A stretch of DNA of 64,000 bases from Mya arenaria (taxonomy: Eukaryota > Mollusca > Bivalvia > Myida > Myidae). The stretch is from NCBI RefSeq assembly GCF_026914265.1, contig NC_069124.1, positions 6,226,213-6,290,212 of the forward strand, written 5' to 3'. Positions within the stretch are counted from its first letter, which is position 1. Every line of letters begins with the position of its first letter. Position numbers and translations under genes: made by a program. The notes beneath the pieces are model-generated. The model made no database searches, was not told where the DNA came from, and saw nothing but the letters and a program-made list of their open reading frames with translations. Positions 44,550 to 59,600 of this stretch are shown here, in pieces.

Positions 44550-44609
44550 ATGGCAACGAATGAAGAAAGAAGGTTGTCTGAGATCAGAAATATGCTGGAA
44601 CATAAAGAG
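44550..44609 (+). CDS. LRRC74-like: Exon 1: start of the LRR/EF-hand gene
   Basis: ATG at 44550 opens 20 codons (MATNEERRLSEIRNMLEHKE), ending at AAAGAG/gtacgg in phase 0. The helix-like charged sequence and matching phase with exon 2 support it, but linkage across a 4.9-kb intron is inferred. Confidence 0.65.
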
Positions 44610-47600
44610 GTACGGTACCTTTCATTATTAAAACCGGAAACAATTGTCATGGTATGGCGGCGCGTTCGCCAGGTAGTGGATGCTAGCGTAGGTTCGGGCT
44701 CGAACAGGCGCTCATGCAGTAGCGTTCGCCATCTGGTGGGTGTCGGCGTAGGTCTGGGCTCGAACAGGCGCTCATGCAGTAGCGTTCGCCATCTGTTGGG
44801 TATCGGCGTAGGTCTGGGCTCGAACAGGGGCACATGGTGTTGTATTCGCCAGGTGGTGGATGCCGGCGTAGGTCTGGGTTCGACCAGGGGCACATAGTGG
44901 TGTATTCGCGCGGTGGTGGATGTCGGCGTAGCTTCGGGCTCAACCAGGGGCACATGGTGGTGTTTTCGCCAGGTGGTGGATGCCGGCGTAGATCTGGGCT
45001 CGATCATGGGCACATGGTGTTGTATTCGCCCGGTGATGGATGCCGGCGTAGGTCTGGGTTCGACCAGAGTCACATGGTGGTGTATTCGCCAGGTGATGGA
45101 TGCCGGCATAGGTCTGGTTTCAACCAGGGGCACATGCTGGTGTATTCATCTGGTGATGGATGCTGGCGTAGGTCTGGGTTCGACCATGGATACATAGTGG
45201 TGTATTCGCCCGGTGGTGGATGCTGGCATGGGTCTGGTTTCGACCAGGGACATATGCCGGCGTAGGTCTAGGTTCGACCAGGGGCACATGCTGGTGTATT
45301 CGCCCTATGGTGGATGCTGGCGTAGGTCTGGGTTCGACCAGGGGCACATGGTAGTATATTCGCCCGGTGATGGATGCCGGCGTAGGTCTTGGTTCGACCA
45401 GGGGCACATGTTGGTGTATTCGCCCGGTGGTGGATGTCGGCGTAGCTTCGGGCTTGATCAGGGGCACATGGTGGTGTATTTGCCCGATGATGTATCCCGG
45501 CGAGGTTCGGGCTCGACCAGGGACCCCTTGGGCACCAGTATTGTTTTTACCCAAAAGCATGGACTCGAGTGTGATGAATTAATGTACAGTTGCTTAAGTT
45601 CATACCTATGCATTCATTTAACTTCTTATCATAGCAGAATAATGTTATTGTGCAGACATAATAGATTATTACAGAAAAAGGCCATTTCAAATGACGATAT
45701 AGCTGAAAGATGTGTCTATGTTGTAAGCGCAGTACCCCTTTTATTTCAAATTTGAATGTGTTCAAGAGTAATTCGTTATCGAAGACATGCAAATAAGTTT
45801 TCTTCGAATACGTATTTACTTTCTCTACGGGTGGCATTATGTATGTTTCTTCACGTACTGGTACCACTTTATATAATTCTACACAGGTGGGTATCACTTT
45901 GTATGTTTTATACGTACGGGTACCTTTATGTATGTTTATTTATAACTCTAAGTATTCATATTTTAATACTCCACTTCAAAAGCAGGCATTGATGTGCAAT
46001 TTTACAAAACAGCAAAGTGATATTAAACCGTCCTATTAACCATCTGTTATGGTAGACTAAATATCTCTTTTCATGTTTAAATAGACATGAATTGATTTAT
46101 ATTAATGCTGATTAGTGATAAAAGAACCATCACATCTCTATAGAAGTCGAAGTCATTTTCGACACCTGACATAAATGTTAACATCTGAATTTTAAAAGAA
46201 GTAAGGTCATATAATGATTTCAATATGTTCAGTGGGTTTTGAAAATTAATGGTGCTTAAATTTTGAATTGATTAATCGAGTATTAACCTATTGATTGAGA
46301 AAATAGGACGTGTTGATGGCTGTTTGTTGTCTGCCTGCTCACTGACTGGCATGGTATCTGGTTAACTGATATGTTGGCTGACTTGCATGGTAACTGGTTA
46401 AGTGACATTCTGGTTGACTTCGATAATATGCATTTACTATCTTTATCTAACATAATGGTCGAATGACTGGCATGCTATCTGGTTAGCTGATATGCTGGTT
46501 GACTTGCATGTTCTCAGGGTAACTGACATGCTGGTTGAAGATCATGATATGTCTGTTTTACTGACATGTTGGTCAGTTGACTTTCGTGTTAATTGACGTG
46601 CTGGACGACTGGATGGCATGATATTTGGTTAAGTGGCATGTTGTTTGACTGATAAGCACTTTGTTAAACTGACATGCTATTTGACTGACTATCATGCTAT
46701 CTGGTTAACTGATATATTGGTTGGCCTGGAATCTGACATGTTTGTTGGACGGCATGCTATCTGGTTAACTGATACATTGGTTGATTGGTTGGCCTGGAAT
46801 CTGACATGTTTGTTGGACGGCATGCTATATGGTTAACTGATATATTGTTTGGCCTGGTATCTGACATGTTTGTTGGACGGCATGCTATCTGGTTAACTGA
46901 TATATTGGTTGGCCTGGTATCTGACATGTTTGCTGGACGGCATACTATCTGGTTAACTGATATATTGGTTGGCCTGGTATCTGACATGTTTGCTGGACGG
47001 CATACTATCTGGTTAACTGATATATTGGTTGGCCTGGTATCTGACATGTTTGTTGGACGGCATGCTATCTGGTTAACTGATATATTGATTGATTGGTTGG
47101 CCTGGTATCTGACATGTTTGTTGGACGGCATGCTATCTGGTTAACTGATACATTGGTTGATTGGTTGGCCTGGAATCTGACATGTTTGTTGGACGGCATG
47201 CTATCTGGTTAACTGATACATTGGTTGATTGGTTGGCCTGGAATCTGACATGTTTGTTGGACGGCATACTATCTGGTTAACTGATATATTGGTTGGCCTG
47301 GTATCTGACATGTTTGCTGGACGGCATACTATCTGGTTAACTGATATATTGGTTGGCCTGGTATCTGACATGTTTGTTGGACGGTATATTATCTGGTTAA
47401 CTGATACATTGGTTGATTGGTTGGCCTGGAATCTGACATGTTTGTTGGACGGCATGCTATCTGGTTAACTGATACATTGGTTGATTGGTTGGCCTGGAAT
47501 CTGACATGTTTGTTGGACGGCATACTATCTGGTTAACTGATATATCGGTTGGCCTGGAATCTGACATATTTGTTGGACGGCATGTTATCTGGTTAACTGA

Positions 47601-50600
47601 TATATTGGTTGGCCTGCAATCTGACATGTTTGCTGGACGGCGTGCTATCTGGTTAACTGATATATTGTTTGGCCTGGTATCTGACATGTTTGTTGGACGG
47701 CATACTATCTGGTTAACTGATATATTGGTTGGCCTGGTATCTGACATGTTTGTTGGACGGCATACTATCTGGTTAACTGATATATTGGTTGGCCTGGTAT
47801 CTGACATGTTTGTTGGACGGCATGCTATCTGGTTAACTGATACATTGGTTGATTGGTTGGCCTGGAATCTGACATGTTTGTTGGACGATATACTATCTGG
47901 TTAACTGACATGCTGATAGACTGGTATACTATCTGGTTAATTGACATGCTGGTTTTTTTGTGTGTGGCATGTGATCTGGTTAACTGACATGTTAAATGAC
48001 TGGCAGGCTTTCTGACTATCATGCTGGCTGAATGACATTATGTTGATTATCATGCTGTTAATTGTCATGTTTTCTTGTTAACTATCGAGCTGTCTAATTG
48101 TCATGTTTGATTGTTAACTATCGTGCTGTCTAATTGTCATGTTTGATTGTTAACTATCGTGCTGTCTAATTGTCATGTTTGATTGTTAACTATCGAGCTG
48201 TCTAATTTTCATTCTGGTTGATTGACATGTTGTCTGACTATAATGCTGTTGACATTCATTTTGGCTGATTGACTAGCTGTTTGACTCTCGTCCTAGTTGA
48301 CTATCATGCTATTTGAGTATATAGCTCTGGATATTCGTGCTGGCTGACTGACAAGCTGACTGAATGTCATGTTGGTTGACTGACATGTTGACTTATTGAA
48401 ATGTCGGTCTATGGACATTTCGTATAACTGTCAGGCTAGCTGACTGACAAGCTGACTGAATGTCATGTTGGTTGATTGATATGCTGGCTGACTGTCATGA
48501 AGTTCGACTATCATGCTGGCTGACTATCATGTTGGTTAGTTGACATGCTGGCTGACTATCATGTTGGTTAGATGACATGCTGGCTGACTGGCCGTCCGAC
48601 TATCATGCTGCCTGACTGACAAGCTGATTAATGTGTCATGCTGTCTGACTATCATGCGCTCTGACGTAAATGCTGACTGATTGACATACTGGTGCCTGAA
48701 TGTCATGATTGACATTCGTTTTGATTGATAATCATGCTGTTCAGCTTGTACGCGGAACAGCATGCTAGTTTGGTGTCTTACATGCTGACTATTTAGCATA
48801 TTGGCTAACTGGCCGGTAGGCTTTTGACTGATTGATAATGGACCTGTTCACAAATGGCAAGTTGGCATACAATGTGGTGGGTTAGATTGAAAGAGAACTA
48901 AATTAATAAATGAACGGAATACAGTAGACGTATACATTTATGAGTGTGCATGAATGCTTCTTCTCTCGAATATCTGCCATGCCCTGAAATGGAGGATCGA
49001 TTTTAACTTGACCTTTTCTTTAAATTGTTACAAAGATAGATATTAAATAAGAACTAATCAGCCTTCTACTGTTAAGCGATTAAGCATACGTTAATATATT
49101 AATCGCCAGACACTTGATCTATATTAATATGCAACGAATTCCGTTTTGTATATCATTAATCCTGATTAGGTAAATAGTTTATAAACATATCATATTTCTT
49201 TAGTGGTTTTAAAGCAGGGTACATTTAACGAATTCAAAAACAACTGTTTAAATACATGACACTACCTCTATGGGAATGCTAACTATAGAAACTGAAAATA
49301 ATAATTATATTTCCAAATGTGATGTAAGTCAGTTTATCAAAATATGTTTCCATGTATTTATAATAGTAGATTTACGTTTTTGTTCTGAGGCAAACGAGTT
49401 CCGACTTTTCGGCCCATAACACAAACTCCTTCATTCAGCTAGTTTGTTTGACATTATTGTTTATTTCTATTTTGATGCTAGTTTGACATATGGGAGTTGA
49501 TCAAGCGTGCCAACACGACGGACCCCTACATCTTGATGGCCAAACACCGCATGAACAAGAGTGTCACGCGGCGCTCGCGGACAGGTGGGCGCGTCGTAGG
49601 ACGGCGGCGGAGGCGGACGTCGACCACAGCGGACTCCTTCGGGAACGAGTCCAGAATGAGTCACACGGATACAGAGATAGACGAAGAAGAGGATTTTGAC
49701 TATGATGGTGAGACATGTTTTACAATTAGCTCAATGGCATTGTCTTTCGGAGAAAAATGTAAATGTAATTGTCATATGTATAAACTAAACTCTACACCAA
49801 TAGCCCGTATGACTTCGAGTTGTCCTTGTGAAAACACTTTCCATTGGCTAAATTTAAATCGATTACTCATTCAAGATATTTACATGAAATTTTGTTGATA
49901 TGTTTAATACCATGGAGTTTACGCATACGTTAAGTTATGGCACATGCCACTTGGTCGACTTATTAACGTTAATTTCAGAATCACCTTGCATTTTTTAGTT
50001 TTATAGTAAATGTACTAATCGTCCGGACGCCCTAATTTTTGAAAGGTCACGAACAAAACCATAGTGCTTGGCTAAGACGTGTTAGTTTGATCTGACATTC
50101 GGCTGGCGACGTCTAGTCTCCGATATAGAACGTATTGAGCGTAGAATTTTAATCTTGGGCCACACTTAATGATCAGTTTGTGTGGCATTTCCCTACCCAC
50201 AGTTTAGCTATTGGTCGGTAGGTTGGTAGGTATTTAAGAAAGTACGAAAAATACAATTAATAAAATAAGTATGACAACCGGGCTAAAACATCGGGTCGCG
50301 GGTATTTTTGTAAGTCGGTTAATTTAATAATATTGTATTGCATTAAAGTGGCACTCTTGTTCAAAATCAATGTATACACATGTATAACAAACATCAGTTT
50401 TGACTGATTCTCCTTTAACTTCTTACTAAATAATGCATTTATGGAAAATATTAATTACTGATAACAAGACTGTAACTGCGTATTTAATAACAGAAAGCAC
50501 AAAAATATTAAATGATTGTTGAATGCCAAATATTTACTGTGGTCTACTATAGTATGTTAAGGTAGAAATACCGTGTTGTATGCTCATTTCTTTCATATTA

Positions 50601-53600
50601 AACTCGGATTCCTTCATAAGAACCATTGTTTTCGACATTTATTCATCCTTTTTGGAAATTAAAACAATATTCTTAATTGTCGTAAATCTTATTTGGGAGT
50701 AAGAGTGCATAGTTAATATAAAAACAATGTAATAATCAAAACCACATAAACAAGTTTACATAGAATTTGGGACGAAGAATTATTTATCAAACATGCAAAG
50801 GGATTGGGGCACCAGTTGTACCAACATCAGTTACGGCATTCTCCCTCTCTGTAAGTTGGTGAGACGCCAAACACTTTTGTTTTTTATTTTGGCTTTGAGT
50901 ACCAAGATAAAAGGGACAATATATCGTTTTTAGTTAACATTTCAAAACATAATCTTTTGAAATTCATACCATCTTTTTTGCAGTTATGCTGTTATAACAC
51001 TTCACAAGTTATGCCATAACAAAATTATTATTATGATTTTAAGTACATTCGAACTTTTGCAGCCGCTCAAATGTTGGCTTTAGTGAATAAAGAATCGCAA
51101 CGTGAGTTTAATGAAGGCTTGGGAAACACTGTTTGTACGGGTCCTTGTACTTGTGCACTTTTTCTTGAGCACAACTTCATCCAGGCATGTGTACAGTGTA
51201 CACGTTACAATGTCATGTACGATTGCACGAGGAAGGTGATTTATGTGATAATCAGCGAAACTACAACTACACGTGTTTGATAAATTTGCAAGCAAGTTAA
51301 TTCGTAGGACCAAAACTAAAAATGTTTGAAACATCTATTTTTTTAGTTTTGCGGTTCAATATTTGGCAAGCGTAATTATATCCATTGCAACATGTGTAGC
51401 TCTTACAAGCGTAATTATATCCATTGCAACATGTGTAGCTCTTACAAGGAGTGTTAAGACCTTTCCGCAACACTAAATAACTTTTGTTACGTTTTAATGT
51501 TTGGCTTTCCCAGCCTACTTAAGCACTGTGAAAGGCACATAAAACCCAACAGCAACTTTCACAAGTACTTGTTACTACAAGTCGTGTTTCGCAGCCTCTC
51601 TTATATCGCAGGATATCTCACCTGAACGAAAGTGTATACTGTAGTACCTTAGCGTCTTGTATCTTTGTGTAGATCTTTAGTCCTGGGGTGGTATTCAATA
51701 TTCAACTTTAGTTAATTTCATGGTCAAACATTATTGACTTCATTAACTCAGTTGGTCAGTTACTAGTAACAAGTAATCCGATTAGCTACATCGTTCTTAG
51801 ATCCAAACAAGTTTAATATTAAATACCAGCCCAGTTTGCTCTTTTCGTTGTATTTATGTAAATATAAACAAATAATTTTAAAGTGTATTAATGTACATGT
51901 ATTCTTTATATAAAATACAAATGTCGTATAAAAGGATTCAAATGGAATTATTGACGTCAGCGCAAAAGCGTGATTTCAAACGTCAAAAATCATCAAAAAA
52001 CAAATTGATCTAACTACATTATAACAAAATATTTTAAGAGTGTGCATTTTGTCAACAATCAATATTTGCTTAAAAGTACAAATAAACATTAATGATTTAC
52101 TTATAAATACATGAATACGTCTCTTTTCAGTTTCATCCAACTCTCATCTTTTTCCAAATAGTATGTAGTCACACATGTACGATTGTCGTGCACGCACGAT
52201 TTATACTTTATTAATACTATAATATTATAATACCATATATGCTTGACACTACCAAACTATACTCCTCTGCCCTTTTGCAGTTACTAGTATGTAATATGGA
52301 ATAGAAAATGCTAGATTATCTTCCTGTTTCTATTATTAAAGCACCTTTCTATTTGTGCAAATACGTGTTCGAGCATTATCGATTATTCGATCATTTTTGT
52401 TCATTTCATTTTTAACGATTTAATTAATTGCGTATAAACCTATAAAATTATACAGTCATTGATTTGAAGCAATTTGTTAGGAAGGTGTGTTCAGAAATCA
52501 TAACATGATGTGATTCATTTTAGGGATGTTGTGTATTAGAATATGTTTCCGTTTTTCACACAACAGATCGTTGGGTCGAGCCCAACTGGAGCGCATGCTC
52601 ATTGGTCTCTTAAATGGACACTAGTGTACTGGTGTTGGCCCAGGAACTGGACTCATCTGACGAAATGAATTACAATTATAGTATCATGTGCACGTAACTT
52701 AGCTTAATACAAACACCATTATCTTTTTTTTTCAAAGCGGAGGAGGAAGTCCACCATGACACGAATTTGGAACATTGTCAGGAGATGTATGCGCGCGCAT
52801 GTCGTCAGTATGGCGTTCACCCGGTCGCATGCTTCAACGAGGCGTTGAAAAAGGACAAGTGTATTTTGCGTCATCGTCAGATGACCCCTAATGAAATAAA
52901 GGCTTTGGCGGTAGCCCTCGTGGTAGGATACTAGTCTTAGTATAAAACAAAGTTAAAGGAGCGGAGAAAACATCTTCCTCTAACGGAGATTTGTAACGAA
53001 TTTCGCTAACGGCTTAGTTTTCGTCAAACGACACAAGTTGATATGAACATGCATGATTCTGGTATGCAGTTTTGAACTCACAAATGCTTAAGTAACATCA
53101 ACCTGACATCATTAAGATTTTATATTCGCATAATCAGTCATATTATATACACAATGAAATTCGCATTGAAATTATCAGGAATTCGAAACAAAAAATGCCA
53201 TTTCTTAAGCATGAGAATTAATACAATTCCAGGTGAACTCGTCAGTGGAAACCCTCGACCTCGGTGACAACGATATTGGACAGAAGGGTGCCGAATATAT
53301 CGCTGACATGTTACGGGAAAACAATTTTATCAAACACATTGTACGTACAGTTTGTATGTATGTATTTTGTCTGTGAACTTAGATATTTAGGAAAGTAGCC
53401 TGATTGTGTCTCCTGAAATGCCACATATAAGTTTACCTTTTGGCGTTGGTAGTGTCGGCGTCGGCGGTCTGAGGTGGCATCAGCACAGCATTGTGCAGAT
53501 AATAACTTGATAACGAAATATTTATTATCTAATCATGACGGAATTCGTAGCTAAATAATTATGCCCCTTTGACATTGATACTTGATTAATACCTTGTGAA

Positions 53601-56600
53601 GACAATAAGCCCAATCATGCTGTAACTAGGTGACTGCGTTTATTGACCTAGTGTCTCGGTCAGGTTTAAGCATGGAATGAATCGTCCCTGTAACTTCAGA
53701 GTTGTGCCATTTTTATATGGACATGTGTAAGTTTATAACTTGTGCTGACAATAACAATTAAATGATGGTGTAACTTGGCGACGCTGTTTTGGGGCACTCT
53801 GTTTCGGTCAGGTTCGATAGTGGGGTAACGCAGCTGTGTCACTCCATCGTCAAACCCCTTTCATTTTGGAAAATAGGGCTGGTTATATCTAGTGCATTCA
53901 ATAACTTACGTATTTATTGTCCTATGACGATGGGTGACGGTGTTGGCATACTGTCTCGATCATGGAATATGTGCGAGTAACTCAAGGGTGTTGCACCTTT
54001 TACTTTGAAAAAGTAGGTTTGTATCTTGTGCAGACAATAACGTAAGTATTTAGTGTCCATTCTTTAAGACACTTTTACGACTGTTGATGGGCATAGTGTC
54101 ATGTCAAGTTTGAACGTGAGAGTTAGGCATCTTTTACGTTAACACACAGTTGGTTTAATAATTTTTTAGGTATAATAGTCAAAATTTTCAATTTACCACC
54201 AAGTGTTGCCTCTTCTACGTTAAACTTGTTATTATAATTTGATTGACTATGATTTGCGCCGGAGTTCCAGATTTGATATATAAACAACTCACATGCCCAC
54301 ACTCACATATATCTGGGTTCAAAATAGATACACAGCAAAATCAATTTCCATTACGAACCTCCCATTCAAATAGATCGCAAAACATTCTTCAAGACTCATA
54401 AATCGATTATTCTTCTGCAATCTTCTAATATTCCTAGTTTTAATTTCCTATCGTTTACTCTTATTCTCTTATTTCACTTAACAGAACCTGGAGGATAATA
54501 ACCTTGGCGCGGCCGGGGTGAAACACATGGTAGATCTCGTCAAACAGCTCGACTCCATCACCAGTCTTAACATAGCGGGTATGTACATAACATACTAGTA
54601 TGCACACATCATAGCAGTTATGCACCAGTCAATTGTAACCACGCCCTCAGGTCCGGGGGTATACCGGTGAAATGGGCCGTGTTTTTACCTTTCAGGTGGC
54701 CCCGCAGTGCCGGGTGATTGCGGTGGTTTTGTCTTCGCACAAAATATAGCGGAGAATGGGCCCTACCTAGGGTCTCTGGGGTGCGGGGGCCTTTGGCGGG
54801 GATTTTACTATCTGTTCGTTCCCGCAGGGCGGGGATTTTACCCGGGGTTTGCTGGACAGAAAGTCAAAGTCCCCGCTGTTCCCAGGACCTGGGGTGGCCG
54901 TGGTTACAATAGACTGGTGCATTATGCACTCAACATAACAAACATGCTCGAATCATAGCAGGCATCCTCTCAACATGGCAGGTATGCTATCAGCATAGCA
55001 CGCTTGCTTCCAACATGGCAGGTATGCTATCAGCATAGCACGCTTGCTTCCAACATGGCAGGTATGTTATCAGCATAGCACGCTTGCTCCCAACATGGCA
55101 GGTATGTTATCAGCATAGCACGCTTGCTTCCAACATGGCAGGTATGTTATCAGCATAGCACGCTTGCTCCCAACATGGCAGGTATGTTATCAGCATAGCA
55201 CGCTTGCTCCCAACATGGCAGGTATGTTATCAGCATAGCACGCTTGCTCCCAACATGGCAGGTATGCTATCAGCATAGCGCGCTTGCTTCCAACATGGCA
55301 GGTATGTTATCAGCATAGCGCGCTTGCTTCCAACATGGCAGGTATGCTATCAGCACAGCGCGCTTGCTCCCAACATGGCAGGTATGCTATCAGCATAGCG
55401 CGCTTGCTCCCAACATGGCAGGTATGTTATCAGCATAGCACGCTTGCTCCCAACATGGCAGGTATGTTATCAGCATAGCACGCTTGCTTCCAACATGGCA
55501 GGTATGCTATCAGCATAGCACGCTTGCTCCCAACATGGCAGGTATGTTATCAGCATAGCACGCTTGCTTCCAACATGGCAGGTATGTTATCAGCATAGCA
55601 CGCTTGCTCCCAACATGGCAGGTATGTTATCAGCATAGCACGCTTGCTCCCAACATGGCAGGTATGCTATCAGCATAGCACGCTTGCTCCCAACATGGCA
55701 GGTATGCTATCAGCATAGCACGCTGGTTCCCAACATGGCAGGTATGCTATCAGCATAGCACGCTTGCTCCCAACATGGCAGGTATGCTATCAGCATAGCA
55801 CGCTTGCTCCCAACATGGCAGGTATGCTATCAGCATAGCACGCTTGCTCCCAACATGGCAGGTATGCTATCAGCATAGCACACTTGCTCCCAACATAAAT
55901 GGCATGATGGGTTTTTATTTAACATAACGGGTATTACCTCAGCATAACGGGTTTGGAACCAGCATAACGGGTTTACACTAAGCATAACGGGTATATACTA
56001 AGCATAACGGGTATACACTAAGCATAACGGGTTTACACTAAGCATAACGGGTTTACACTAAGCAAAACGGGTATACACTAAGCATAACGGGTACGAATGG
56101 ACTAAGCATATTGGGTGTGAACTAAACATAACAGGCATGCACTCAGCATAACGGGTATGCATCAATCATAAAGGGTATGAACTCAAAACAGTGGGTATAA
56201 AGTCAACATAATGGGTATGCACTCAACATAGTAGGTATTAAATCAAAATTACGGGGATGCACTAAGCATTATAGGTATGAATTACACATAATGGATATAG
56301 ACTCAATGTAATGGACTCAGCATAATCAGTATGAACTCAGCCTTACGAAAACGAACTCAACATAAAGGGCATTAAGTTACCAACTCAACCTAACGGGTAT
56401 GAACACAGCATTACGAGTATGGCTCAACAACATTGGTATGAACTGAACATGAAGGGTATGTACTCATCATAACGGGTATGATCTCATAATAACGGGTGTG
56501 CACGCAACATAACAGGTATACACGAAACATAGCGGATACGAACTTAACATAACGGGAATGAAATCAACATAACGGGAATGAAATCAGCATAACGGGTATG

Positions 56601-59600
56601 AACTCAGCGAAACGGGTATGAACTTAGCATAACGGGTATGAATGAAATCAGCATAACGGGTATGAACTCAGCGAAACGGGTATGAACTTAGCATAACGGG
56701 TATGAATGAAATCAGCATAACGGGAATGAAATCAGCATAACGGGTATGAACTCAGCGAAACGGGTATGAACTTAGCATAACGGGTATGAATGAAATCAGC
56801 ATAACGGGTATGAACTCAGCGAAACGGGTATGAACTTAGCATAACGGGTATGAATGAAATCAGCACAACGGGTATGAACTCAGCGAAACGGGTATGAACT
56901 TAGCATAACGGGTATGAATGAAATCAGCATAACGGGTATGAACTTAGCATAACGGGTATGAACTTAGCATAACGGGTATGAATGCAATCAGCATAACGGG
57001 AATGAAATCAGCATAACGGGTATGAACTCAGCGAAACGTGTATGAACTTAGCATAACGGGTATGAATGAAATCAACATAACGGGAATGAAATCAGCACAA
57101 CGGGTATGAACTCATCATAACGGGTATGAATGAAATCAGCATAACGGGTATGAACTCAGCGTAACGGGAATGAACTTAGCATAACGGGAATGAAATCAGC
57201 ATAACGGGTATGAACTCAGCATAACGGGTATGAACTCAGCATAACGGGAATGAACTCAGCATACTGGGTATAGCGTAATTAACTCAACACAATGAATTTA
57301 GTTCAGCATAACGTGTATGAACTCACCATATCGGGTATTAACTCAGCGTTATGGGTTTCTCTTACTAAAATGCACTCAACACAGCGGGTATGCTGCTTCT
57401 AGTATGCACTTAGCATAGTGGGTATTTGTAACAAGCATGCACTTAGCAAATGGGGTAGTTGTAACAAGAACCCACGTAGCATAGCGGGTATTTGTAACAA
57501 TTATGCATTTAGCATAGCGGGTATTTGTAACAAGAACCCACTTAGCATAGCGGGTATTTGTAACAAGTATGCACTTAGAATAGCGGGTATTTTTAGCAAG
57601 TTTGCACTTAGCATAGCGGGTATCTGTAACAATTATGCACTTAGCATAGCGGGTATTTGTAACAAGCATGCACGTAGCATAGCGAGTATTTGTTGCAACT
57701 ATGCAATTAGCATAGCGGGTATTTGTAACAAGTATGCACTTAGCATAGCGGGGTATTTGTAGCAACTATGCACTTAGCATAGCGGATATTTGTAACAAGT
57801 ATGCACTTAGCATAGCGGGGTATTTGTAACAAGTATGCACTTAGCATAGCGGGGTATTTGTAGCAAGTATGCACTTAGCATAGCGGATATTTGTAACAAG
57901 TATGCACTTAGCATAGCGGATATTTGTAACAAGTATGCACTTAGCATAGCGGGTATTTGTAACAAGTATGCACTTAGCATAGCGGATATTTGTAACAAGT
58001 ATGCACTTAGCATAGCGGGTATTTGTAACAAGTATGCACTTAGCATAGCGTATTAGCATAGCATATTATGATTAGCTGATACTAGTATGTACTAGCGGGT
58101 ATTATACTCCACATATTTAGTGGTGTTAAACAGTGTTAAGCTTTTAAGCAACTTAATAGATATAAATTAAACCGTGAGAAGTTTTCAACAAAATATTTTC
58201 ATAAAATATGTCTTTGATTTAATAAACGTGTATACAAAATATTTCATTGATTCACGGGGGAGGGGCATGTTGATCTCCTATATACACATGTAACAAAATA
58301 GTGAAGAATAAAAATGTACAATTATGGATCATTAGTATTTTATGATCTGAAAGAATAACAATTAAAATGTCGTTCAAGTTTAAAGCGTACTTCGCTATTA
58401 AACTGCTTTTAAAATCAGAATTCATACTTATAAGTGATAGGTCTACCAATTACAAATATAGAGTGGCATTAATAAAGTACTATACCGTGTCAATATTAAC
58501 AAGTCAATGTTTTTATTTTGTTTTTACAGGTAATGGTCTCCGTGAGTGTGACTCAGAGGTCATTCGTCCGTTAATTGAGGTTAGTATACTGCTGGTCAAC
58601 TTGACTAGCATTTGTTGGTTTGTGGATTTTCAGGGAGGCTAACTTTAAATATTTAATCGAACGAAATCAGGCGGTAGCGTAAAAATCTCCACGTGGTACT
58701 GTTTTGTTATTTGAATAATTATTACTGTTATGATAAGTTTAGTTTATCCCTCCTTTGTGTATTTCGTACGTGTTAACATTGAAATAGTATTAATATGTAA
58801 TAGTTAGATGACATTAAGTAATATTTTAATGATTAAGAAAGGGCGGAGTGAGCGTAATGAACAAGTCCTTCTAAATCATTATTTTTTTTACGTCATGTCA
58901 TCTAAATGTCTTAGAATACTACCTCATTGGCTGACAAATTGTTAACGCAAAAACTGAGACAGGGAGTGTGTATCGGATGAGTGGCTGTAGGCGGAACTTA
59001 AACAACCGCGAAGGTTGAAATTCTAAACTGGCGGCCATATTGGATTTTGCCCTAATTATTTTTTCATATTTATTCGTTTTGATTGTTCTCCCTTCGTTCT
59101 TTTTTGTCCGCTACACTATTTTTTAGCTTATTGCCAGAAATCACCATGAGCTGTAATATTGGGGAAGATGGTGGAGGAGGAATACCGCAAGAAGAAAAAT
59201 ACTTCTCTAGGAAATCTTTTCGTGTATTTTCATACCTCTGCAACTGCCAATGAAATTATACATAATAATATTATACCAATGTGTAAAGTTAAGCTATTTG
59301 ACGCATAGGTTAACGACAGACAGAAAATACAGACGGAAAGGCGAACGAATGAACAACGGAATTATATTATACTAATCACTCTTCCAAATGTATGAAATGT
59401 AGTTAACATATACGACAAAGTTTGTGGAAACTGAAACATCCAAAATGTCCGTACACATTAAAAAAATCGTTTACAAATTTCACAAATTGTCGGAAACTTT
59501 GACTGATAGATTTCGTGACCCAACATCATTTATTGATTTGATGTTAATAAATAACATCTGTTGACGTTTTATAAGATCGTATGTTGACGTTTAAAGTGTC

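Noticed and set aside
44528..45560. Frames of 201, 146, 143 and 180 residues
   Set aside because: By-products of the 60-bp minisatellite; only the first 60 nt from 44550 form a believable exon.
46757..47904. Repetitive frames of 116-139 residues on both strands
   Set aside because: By-products of the 60/72-bp minisatellite.
52560..52600. Possible B-box (GGGTCGAGCCC) of another SINE
   Set aside because: The motif is a short palindrome and no A box or SINE body could be found around it.
57376..58059. Frames with NTRYAKCILVT repeats
   Set aside because: Translation of the 33-bp intronic minisatellite.
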